Assembly: GCF_002104335.1 (NCBI RefSeq)
Contig: NZ_CP020867.1
Span: forward strand, 1,867,012 to 1,931,011
Origin: Campylobacter cuniculorum DSM 23162 = LMG 24588
GTDB taxonomy: Bacteria; Campylobacterota; Campylobacteria; Campylobacterales; Campylobacteraceae
DNA length: 64,000 nucleotides
Direction of reading: 5' to 3'
The position numbers were made by a program, and so were the translations under genes. How positions within the stretch are numbered: position 1 is the stretch's first letter; each line of letters begins with the position of its first letter. Under the pieces are notes generated by a model. That model was given only the letters and a program-made list of their open reading frames with translations. It did no database searches and was not told the origin of the DNA. Below are positions 58,297 to 64,000 of the stretch, piece by piece.

Positions 58297-59280
58297 ATGA
58301 AAAATCGTAGAGAGTTCGTAAAAATGGGTATTGGAGGCTTAGGCATGGCAATGTTTGCACCAAATGTGCTCTTTAGTGCAAATAGTTTAGAATCCCTAAA
58401 AGCTGCAAACAAGGGGAAAGAGGGCAGAGCTTTAAGCGAGAATTTTGTGCTTAATAATGGAATGAAGATTCCAAAAATCGGGCTTGGAGTGTGGAAAATT
58501 GATGATAATATTGTTGAGGATGTGATTGCAGAAGCCTTTAAAATAGGTTATCGCCATATTGATACCGCTCAAGCCTATGGTAACGAAAGGGGTGTTGGAG
58601 AGGCTGTGAGAAAGAGCAGACTTAAACGCGAGGAGATTTTTGTAACAAGCAAGATACGTGCCGAATACAAGGACTATAAGAGTGCTATGGAGTCTTTGGA
58701 TAATTCTTTGCACACTATGGGGCTTAGTGAGATTGATTTGATGCTCATCCATAGTCCGCAGCCTTGGAGCAATTTTAGAGGGGGCGATTATTTTAGCGAG
58801 AATGTAGAGGTGTATCATGCACTTGAAGATGCGCTAAAATCAGGAAAAGTAAGGGCAATTGGCGTGAGTAATTTCCTAGAAAAAGATTTGGAAAATATCT
58901 TCAAAAACTGCTCAACCAAACCTGCTGTCAATCAGATTCTAACGCATATTGGAAATACGCCTTTTGATTTGATAGACTATTGCAAAGAGCAAGAAGTGCT
59001 TGTGGAGGCGTATTCGCCTATCGCACATGGCAGACTCACCAAAGATGCGAAAATCATACAGATGTCGCAAAAATATAATGTTACTCCTGCACAGCTTTGT
59101 GTGCGTTATGCACTTAGTATAGGAACTTTACCTTTGCCAAAGAGCAAGAATCCTGTGCATATTGCTCAAAATGCCGCTGTGGATTTTGAGTTGTCAAATG
59201 AAGATTTAGAGTTTCTTAAGAACTTTAATTTTAATGATTATGGTGAGTTTTCACACTATCCTTCTTTCAAAAAGCGTTAA
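58297..59280 (+). CDS. aldo/keto reductase with Tat-like leader
   Basis: 327 aa. Leader MKNRREFVKMGIGGLGMAMF has a twin-arginine-like NRREF and a hydrophobic stretch. AKR body from LNNGMKIPKIGLGVWKI with DTAQAYGNE, TSKI and IHSPQPW. AAAGGGG precedes the ATG. Probably expressed with the transporter upstream from the class B promoter at 56740. No internal ribosome site as in the other leader-bearing genes. Confidence 0.88.
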   Translation: MKNRREFVKMGIGGLGMAMFAPNVLFSANSLESLKAANKGKEGRALSENFVLNNGMKIPKIGLGVWKIDDNIVEDVIAEAFKIGYRHIDTAQAYGNERGVGEAVRKSRLKREEIFVTSKIRAEYKDYKSAMESLDNSLHTMGLSEIDLMLIHSPQPWSNFRGGDYFSENVEVYHALEDALKSGKVRAIGVSNFLEKDLENIFKNCSTKPAVNQILTHIGNTPFDLIDYCKEQEVLVEAYSPIAHGRLTKDAKIIQMSQKYNVTPAQLCVRYALSIGTLPLPKSKNPVHIAQNAAVDFELSNEDLEFLKNFNFNDYGEFSHYPSFKKR

Positions 59281-59419
59281 ACACACCTTAGAGCTGCAAA
59301 CCTTGTTTTAGGTTTGCACTAGAATGGGAGCGTTAAAACGCGTCCTTGCTTTTATGATTTAAAATTATCTTTATGCACTTCACAGAGCCATTTAACGCTA
59401 TTTGGGTCGCTGTGTGCAT
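59214..59419 (-). pseudogene. aldo/keto reductase 3' remnant (right copy of duplicated block)
   Basis: From 59281 to 59414 the minus strand matches the 3' end of the AKR at 55637 (HSDPNIVKWLCEVHKD equivalent), then jumps at GTGTGCATG directly to the AKR's start region. About 0.8 kb of the gene and its leftward promoter have been deleted. The first part overlaps the tail of the plus-strand AKR. Confidence 0.75.
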
Positions 59420-59428
59420 GGGGGGGGG
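59420..59428 (+). repeat. G9 tract at a deletion junction
   Basis: Nine Gs between the AKR remnant and the 209-bp repeat. The left block has two separate GGGG runs (56493-56496 and 56565-56568) at the matching places, so the tract probably formed when they were joined. It lies about 170 bases before the merR promoter and not in a gene. Confidence 0.8.
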
Positions 59429-59637
59429 TTTATTATTGTTTTTTACATACAATAAGAATAGATAAAAAATATATCACTCTTTATTGTCATTTTAGCTGGA
59501 ATTAAATTGAGATAAAACCGCTTGAAATTTTTAATTTAACTTGCTTTATTAAAAAATGATTTGAATATTTTTTTATAAATCATTCAAATCCCCCTTGACA
59601 AACACTTAGTGTTATGCTGTATAATACTTTTTAAAAT
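59429..59637 (+). repeat. 209-bp identical direct repeat, right copy
   Basis: Partner of 56574-56782. Supplies the promoter of the merR gene. Confidence 0.93.
59595..59625 (+). promoter_or_regulatory. MerR-type promoter, operator class B, in front of merR
   Basis: TTGACA 59595-59600, TATAAT 59620-59625, 19-base spacer with AACAC-TTA-GTGTT. The regulator gene it drives starts at 59676, so autoregulation is likely. Confidence 0.87.
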
Positions 59638-59675
59638 TTCAACCGAGCATTTAATTTTATTTTTCAAGGAAAACA

Positions 59676-60104
59676 ATGTCTTATACTATCATAGAAGTTG
59701 AACGTAAAACAGGAATTGCATCAAGAAAATTAAGATTTTGGGCGGATAAAGGGCTTTTTCCTTTTTTAGAAAAAGACAAAAATGGGGTGAGGTATTTCAG
59801 TGAGCAAGATTTGCAATGGGTGATTTGGGTGAATTGTTTTAGGCAAATTGGTATGAGCATTCAAAATATTAAAAACTACATTGAACTTTGTATCAAAGGG
59901 GCTAATACTATGCAAGAAAGACTTGAAATTATATTGAATGAAAAACAAAAAATTATCAATCAAATTTCAGATTTGCAAAACATACTTGAAAAACTCGATT
60001 ATAAAACCAAAGATTATAAAAATATGATTGCAGAAAATAAAGATAAATTCAATCCTGTAAGTAAGGATTATATCAAAACAAAGATTAAAAAACATAAAAA
60101 TTAA
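59676..60104 (+). CDS. MerR-family regulator (NmlR/AdhR type)
   Basis: 142 aa. MerR DNA-binding domain: YTIIEVERKTGIASRKLRFW, VRYFSEQDLQWVIWVNCFRQ, then GMSIQNIKNYIEL; a coiled coil from about 75 to 110 and a lysine-rich tail. Cys54 in WVNCFRQIG matches the position of the sensing cysteine in B. subtilis AdhR, an aldehyde-responsive activator; a second cysteine is Cys72. No metal-binding loop is visible. Expressed from a class B MerR promoter, so it is the best candidate regulator for the four class B sites here. Confidence 0.88.
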   Translation: MSYTIIEVERKTGIASRKLRFWADKGLFPFLEKDKNGVRYFSEQDLQWVIWVNCFRQIGMSIQNIKNYIELCIKGANTMQERLEIILNEKQKIINQISDLQNILEKLDYKTKDYKNMIAENKDKFNPVSKDYIKTKIKKHKN

Positions 60105-60126
60105 AATCTCGATTTAAAGGACAAAG

Positions 60127-60933
60127 ATGCAAAGAAGAAATTTTTTAAAAAAATCAGCTTTTGTTATGGCAGGAGCTTTAGGAGGAGTAAGTTTGCAAGC
60201 AAAACAAAATAAAAAAAACGAAAGAAAAGGCTTTGAAAATTTAATGCAAAATGACCCTGAATTTGCAAAATTTTTTGAATATTTTATTAAAGAGCAAGTT
60301 TCACAGCATAATGAACTAGATCCAAAAACCACTCTTCTTGTTAAACTTGCTGCTTTGATTGCGACAAGTAGCGTTAATCTTTACAAACAAACCCTTGATG
60401 AATGCTTGTTAAATGGTGGATTAGACGCTATAAGTGTTAAAGAACTTTTATATCAAAGTGTGCCATATATAGGCTTTGCTAAGGCTTTTGATTTTTTTAA
60501 AACAAGCAATGAAAGTCTCGTACACAAGGGAATAAAACTTCCTTTAGAAAAACAAGGCACAACAAAACCAGAAAATCGCTATGAAGAGGGGCTTAAAAAG
60601 CAAGTTGAAATTTTTGGTGAGGGCATCATCAAAGCCAACGAAAATGCTCCTAAGGATACAAGACATTTTAGGGAATTTTTATCAAGTAATTGTTTTGGGG
60701 ATTATTATACAAGAAGGGGTTTGGATTTAAAAACCAGAGAATTGCTAACCTTTGTATTTATCGCATGTCTTGGAGGCTGTGAGCCTCAACTTAAGGCTCA
60801 TACAATGGGGAATTTAAAATTAGGAAACCATAAAGGGATTTTAATCAGTGCTATCACGCAAATTTGCCCTCTCATTGGCTATCCTAGAACACTTAATGCT
60901 TTAAGCATTGTTGAAGAAAATACAAAATCTTAA
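60127..60933 (+). CDS. carboxymuconolactone decarboxylase-like protein with Tat-like leader
   Basis: 268 aa. Leader MQRRNFLKKSAFVMAGALGG. Two CMD-type helical units follow; the second has LDLKTRELLTFVFIACLGGC then EPQLKAH, the usual E...R...H pattern. The single cysteine before EPQLKAH replaces the CxxC of AhpD, so peroxidase activity is uncertain. 22 bases after merR, one operon with it. Confidence 0.85.
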   Translation: MQRRNFLKKSAFVMAGALGGVSLQAKQNKKNERKGFENLMQNDPEFAKFFEYFIKEQVSQHNELDPKTTLLVKLAALIATSSVNLYKQTLDECLLNGGLDAISVKELLYQSVPYIGFAKAFDFFKTSNESLVHKGIKLPLEKQGTTKPENRYEEGLKKQVEIFGEGIIKANENAPKDTRHFREFLSSNCFGDYYTRRGLDLKTRELLTFVFIACLGGCEPQLKAHTMGNLKLGNHKGILISAITQICPLIGYPRTLNALSIVEENTKS

Positions 60934-60961
60934 AAACCAAACAAATGCTTAGTTTGGTTTT
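60933..60961 (+). terminator. hairpin terminator after merR operon
   Basis: AAAACCAAAC / GTTTGGTTTT, 10-bp stem and 9-base loop, overlapping the stop of the CMD-like gene. Confidence 0.7.
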
Positions 60962-61015
60962 AAAATTTATGCTTGAGTAAAAAATGAAGGATTTTGTTTA
61001 TAAAATTTAAGCCTT

Positions 61016-61644
61016 AAAGAAAGGGAATTGGCTCTTCTTTGCTGTGCAATTTTATTTGTATTTTCACTTTTTTTCAAGCTATGCAATTTTGCATCCTATT
61101 AGGGATTCTTTAGGGCTTGAAGGGGGAGAAGAAGAGCTTAAATGGCTTTAGCAACCTTTGTGGCAACCTTGCTTGGCTCATTTTTAGCAATGCTTACAAG
61201 CACAAAATTTAAAAGAAATTTTATATCAATGCAATTTTTATCTTTTTTTCAAGCAATCTCATGCTTTTTTTCATAGCCTTTATATTTTTTTCATCTCTAA
61301 AATCGTAAATTTTTTTTAGAATTCGCTCTTTACTTGGATTTTTAATCAGCTTTGGCTTTGTGATTCTTGCCTTAACTCACTCCGCTTTTTTCCCTTTAGT
61401 CTTTGTAAAACCCGGTAGGGAAATGCTTTTTGTGCCTCTTGATTCGGATTCAAAATACAAAGTCAAAGCTCTTTTAGACGCTTTAGTCTATCATAGCGGA
61501 GATACTATCTCATCGCAAATTGAAGGAGTGTTATCGAAAATAAGCGTCATTTTAATTTTAATGGTTGGGGCTTTTATATCTTTGATATGGGGAATTTTAG
61601 GGCTTTATTTAGCAAAAAACTATGAAAAAATGGATAAAAACTAA
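61016..61644 (+). pseudogene. decayed paralogue of the transporter at 56976
   Basis: Frames switch repeatedly: FSSYALLHPIRD-like sequence (61070-61150), then ATFVATLLGSFLAMLTSTKF (61155-61270), then an intact stretch with KPGREMLFVPLDSDSKYKVK (61360-61644). Each matches the transporter at 56976, but the middle half is missing. Confidence 0.85.
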
Positions 61645-61746
61645 CACACTCGAAGCAAAAATAAAAATTTATTATACTCCTTAATATATCTTTATATATG
61701 TAAAATTTCTATTAGAATATCAATGAGAGTGATTGAATCAGATTTA

Positions 61747-61823
61747 TGGTGTCAAGGGGGAGACTTGAACTCCCGACCTCCGGCTTATGAGACCAGCGCT
61801 CTAACCAGCTGAGCTACCCTGAC
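61747..61823 (-). tRNA. tRNA-Met (CAT)
   Basis: 77 bases including CCA. Acceptor GTCAGGG pairs with CCTTGAC; anticodon loop CTCATAA. Not an initiator tRNA since the first base pair forms. The CAT anticodon could alternatively be the lysidine-modified Ile tRNA. Confidence 0.9.
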
Positions 61824-61932
61824 TTTTGAATGCAAAGTTTGATTATACTCTTTATTTACTAAAAATTTTCTGATTTATTAAAATTTTTCTTTTCATTTAA
61901 GCCTTTTATGCGGTATAATAACTCAATTTTAT

Positions 61933-62020
61933 AGAGAGGTGTCCGAGTGGTTGAAGGAGCACGCCTGGAACGCGTGTAAAGTGAAAGCTTTCGAGGGTTC
62001 AAATCCCTTCCTCTCTGCCA
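61933..62020 (+). tRNA. tRNA-Ser (GGA)
   Basis: 88 bases including CCA, with the long variable arm of serine tRNAs. Acceptor AGAGAGG / CCTCTCT, anticodon GGA in CTGGAAC. A TATAAT -10 lies at 61914-61919. Confidence 0.93.
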
Positions 62021-62296
62021 TTTTAATCTCAAAAATTTCAAATCAATCAAAAAACCATTTAAATATTTATTTATAATGTTTAAAATTCTCTGTATGCTTT
62101 ATCTTTTAAAATTTTATAAGAACTTAAAACAAAAAATAAATTTTTTGAATGCAAAAAACCTATATTTTCAAAAATGAAAAGTTAAATTTATCAAAATTTT
62201 AGGTTTAAAAATTGCGTGTTTAAATCACAGCTCTTTGATGAATAAAATAAAATTTAAGCAAAATTAAGGCATAATTTTGTTTTATTGATAAATTTC

Positions 62297-62372
62297 GGGG
62301 CATTAGCTCAGCTGGGAGAGCACAACGCTGGCAGCGTTGGGGTCAGCGGTTCGAACCCGCTATGCTCCACCA
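62297..62372 (+). tRNA. tRNA-Ala (GGC)
   Basis: 76 bases including CCA. Acceptor GGGGCAT / ATGCTCC, anticodon GGC. Followed after two bases by tRNA-Val. Confidence 0.95.
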
Positions 62373-62374
62373 AA

Positions 62375-62450
62375 GGTTCCGTAGCTCAGTTGGTAGAGCA
62401 CTACCTTGACATGGTAGTGGTCGTTGGTTCAAGTCCAATCGGAGCCACCA
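62375..62450 (+). tRNA. tRNA-Val (GAC)
   Basis: 76 bases including CCA. Acceptor GGTTCCG / CGGAGCC, anticodon GAC in TTGACAT. In tandem with tRNA-Ala. Confidence 0.95.
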
Positions 62451-62528
62451 TTTTTATAAATTTTAGCAAATATTTTTATAAGAAAAATCTTGTTACAATA
62501 AGCTTTTTTATAATTAAAAAGGATTTTA

Positions 62529-63158
62529 ATGTTAAAAGAATTATTAGATATTAAAAAAGAAATGGATCCTATTATTAAAGAGGCAAATGTCAAGCTTAAT
62601 TCTTTAGCACGGGAAGTGATTGTGCGTAAAAAAGAATACGAAATTTATGGTCCTATGATTGATCGCGTCTATTTAGACAATGCTATTTATGTAAAAGTTA
62701 TGTCAAGCGGAAGAGATACAAAAAACGATAAAGTTGATATAAAAACAGGATTTTATATGGTTTTTGTCGCTCCGGAAAAAGAAAGCACTAAAGACATTAA
62801 AAACAAACTTAAGGTAACTTACGAACAATTTGACAATAAATACATTTCTCAACTTATCAAATCCTGCCAAAGATTTAAAGAAATCATTTCTAAAACTCAA
62901 GCAACCTTAAGCAAGGCTTCTCATTTAAATGTTCAAGTTGAAACGAATTTGGGTGAAGCTTCATCGGCTCTTAAATTTAATATTAACATCAAATACACAA
63001 AAGAAAATCAAAAACTCACTCGAGAAAACATCAAATCTGCAGGAAGTTTTAGAGATACAAAAACTTATATTAACTTAATCGTAGAAAAAAGCACAGATTC
63101 TGCAATTTGTGAAAAATTGCTTGACGATGTTGAAAAATACTTCATCGGTGGGGGTTGA
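62529..63158 (+). CDS. unrecognised 209-aa soluble protein
   Basis: No family recognised. The first 40 residues (MLKELLDIKKEMDPIIKEAN) look like an amphipathic helix, followed by an alternating beta/alpha region with YYGP-like YEIYGPMIDRVYLDN and KFNINIKYTKENQKLTREN, ending in GGG. No signal or membrane segment. AAAAGGA precedes the ATG by six bases; starts 78 bases after tRNA-Val and may be transcribed with it. Confidence 0.8.
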   Translation: MLKELLDIKKEMDPIIKEANVKLNSLAREVIVRKKEYEIYGPMIDRVYLDNAIYVKVMSSGRDTKNDKVDIKTGFYMVFVAPEKESTKDIKNKLKVTYEQFDNKYISQLIKSCQRFKEIISKTQATLSKASHLNVQVETNLGEASSALKFNINIKYTKENQKLTRENIKSAGSFRDTKTYINLIVEKSTDSAICEKLLDDVEKYFIGGG

Positions 63159-63358
63159 TTTAAGAGCTTGATTTAAAGAATTTCAATCAAAACTGAAATA
63201 AATTCTAACAATTTATATCTTATGAGGGGTTTTGTATGATTTATCATTTTCAAATTTTACAAAAAACACTCACTTTGAAATCAATACAACAAATTTAAAA
63301 CCATTGACTTTGAAAAATTCCAAATTCATTTATCTTAAATGAATTCTTTCTTAATCTT

Positions 63359-63380
63359 AAAGCTCTTTTAAAAGAGCTTT
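63359..63380. terminator. palindromic hairpin after ruvC
   Basis: AAAGCTCTTTT followed by its reverse complement AAAAGAGCTTT, six bases past the ruvC stop. May serve both the gene at 62529 and ruvC (convergent). Confidence 0.6.
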
Positions 63381-63386
63381 AAAAAT

Positions 63387-63866
63387 TTATTTATATTTTG
63401 TCCTTAAATTTGCAGCATGAGTGAGTGCTACAGCAATGGCATCACTTATATCCAAAGGTTTAATATCTTTTGAAATTCCTAAAATTCTCTTCACCATAAA
63501 AGCCACTTGCTCCTTAGTCGCCTTAGCTTTGCCTGTAATGGTTTTTTTAATCTGCAAAGGAGTGTATTCACTAAATTCTCCATGAATTTGAAGAATCTTT
63601 AAACTCAAGGCTCCGCGAAATTGAGCAAGTTTTAAAACGGTTTTGGGATTATAAGCAAAGAAAATATCCTCCACAGCAACCTCATCGAAATGATATTGCT
63701 TAAATATCAAATCCATTCCTTCACAAAGCTCTGTAATTTGATATTGCAAAGTCGAGGGTTTAATTTTAATAAGCCCTGCTTCAATCAGTGAATTTTTATT
63801 TTGATTGACTTCAATGATAGCATAACCACAAAAACGAGAACCCGGATCCACTCCTAAAATTTTCAC
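63387..63866 (-). CDS. ruvC: Holliday junction resolvase
   Basis: 159 aa. Cuts Holliday junctions with RuvAB. The acidic catalytic residues are visible: [14 protein letters not shown] (D), [11 protein letters not shown] (E), [13 protein letters not shown] (D...D). ATG at 63866. Convergent with the unrecognised gene at 62529 and divergent from the gene beginning at the window end. Confidence 0.95.
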   Translation of the reverse strand: MKILGVDPGSRFCGYAIIEVNQNKNSLIEAGLIKIKPSTLQYQITELCEGMDLIFKQYHFDEVAVEDIFFAYNPKTVLKLAQFRGALSLKILQIHGEFSEYTPLQIKKTITGKAKATKEQVAFMVKRILGISKDIKPLDISDAIAVALTHAANLRTKYK

Positions 63867-63880
63867 TCTTTTGCCCCTTT

Positions 63881-63900
63881 AATTTCACAGCTGTGAAATT
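63881..63900. promoter_or_regulatory. 20-bp perfect palindrome upstream of ruvC
   Basis: AATTTCACAG followed by its reverse complement CTGTGAAATT; a further TGTGAAATT half-site lies at about 63910-63918. Might be an operator for ruvC and the divergent gene, or an element near the replication origin if the next gene is dnaA. Confidence 0.5.
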
Positions 63901-63997
63901 CTTTATTGTGTGAAATTTTAACCTTTTTTTATAAATTTTAGGATAAAATTATAAGTTTATAAATCAAATTTATTAAAACTAAGCAAATTAAAGAGGA

Positions 63998-64000
63998 ATG
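63998..64000 (+). CDS. start codon of the next gene (possibly dnaA)
   Basis: The window ends with AAAGAGGAATG, a Shine-Dalgarno and ATG. In C. jejuni the gene divergent from ruvC is dnaA, so that is the guess; nothing in the three visible bases proves it. Confidence 0.35.

Noticed and set aside
61859..62050. 63-aa minus-strand ORF containing RGRDLNPRKLS
   Set aside because: It is the antisense of tRNA-Ser, a frequently mis-annotated spurious ORF.
62285..62554. 89-aa plus-strand ORF
   Set aside because: It runs through tRNA-Ala and tRNA-Val; the peptide is simply translated tRNA sequence.

Overview
The window is a low-GC chromosomal segment of a Campylobacter, most likely a relative of the C. 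jejuni / upsaliensis / helveticus group. Evidence: AT-rich non-coding DNA, G/C homopolymer tracts of 7-10 bases in surface, restriction and chemotaxis genes, an L-type gene set with ThrS/InfC/UppP, NrdA/PurB, RNase J/KsgA, TupABC and RuvC, and short gene blocks in the order I remember from C. jejuni (argC-GNAT-argB; uppP-thrS-infC-adenine MTase; purB-nrdA; ksgA-rnj-rlmN; tlp-zupT; thyX-pyrG-recJ-ansA; tupABC). The species call is inference; the block order comparison is from memory.

Layout. 1-5.8 kb: arginine biosynthesis genes (argC, a GNAT, 5' end of argB) split by a large restriction-methylation-specificity fusion carrying a G10 tract. 6-9.6 kb: orphan adenine methylase preceded by a tiny coupled ORF, infC, thrS. 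9.6-12.5 kb: a broken glycosyltransferase and a two-domain LgtF-like glycosyltransferase, bracketed by a 51-bp repeat. 12.6-18.2 kb: uppP, nrdA, purB, a pseudouridine synthase. 18.2-22 kb: a phase-OFF family-9 glycosyltransferase, a phase-variable radical SAM enzyme and an MFS transporter. 22.4-27.9 kb: a 33-aa membrane protein, rlmN, a nucleosidase-like gene, ksgA, rnj, an RsuA-family synthase. 28-31 kb: a chemoreceptor with G10 at its ribosome binding site, and zupT. 31.2-36.9 kb: remnants of a surface-type gene and of a plasmid Rep protein, then ansA, recJ, pyrG, thyX. 37-39.7 kb: tungstate transporter with a divergent 20-bp palindrome. 39.8-42.1 kb: lipoprotein, gene remnant, second orphan methylase, TIGR04076 protein.

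42.2-61.6 kb is the most distinctive part: an accessory redox/detoxification island. It holds five aldo/keto reductase-type genes, an SDR, a zinc alcohol dehydrogenase, flavodoxin-fold proteins, a dienelactone-hydrolase-like enzyme, a carboxymuconolactone-decarboxylase-like protein and a MerR/NmlR-type regulator. Six promoters here have the diagnostic MerR layout (a -35 and -10 separated by 19 bp with a dyad in the spacer) and fall into two operator classes: TTAGAG-CGA-CTCTAA (two sites) and AACAC-NNN-GTGTT (four sites, one in front of the merR gene itself). Many of the enzymes have twin-arginine or Sec leaders, and in four of them the leader is joined in frame upstream of a still intact Shine-Dalgarno plus ATG, which suggests two products (exported and cytosolic) from one gene. 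The island also carries a DUF262/DUF1524 defence-type protein and a C5-methylase R-M system sitting inside the fossil of another R-M system, and it has been reshaped by a segment duplication (209-bp identical repeat).

61.7-64 kb: tRNA-Met, tRNA-Ser, tRNA-Ala, tRNA-Val, an unrecognised 209-aa protein, ruvC, and a start codon at the very end that may be dnaA (inferred from C. jejuni order).
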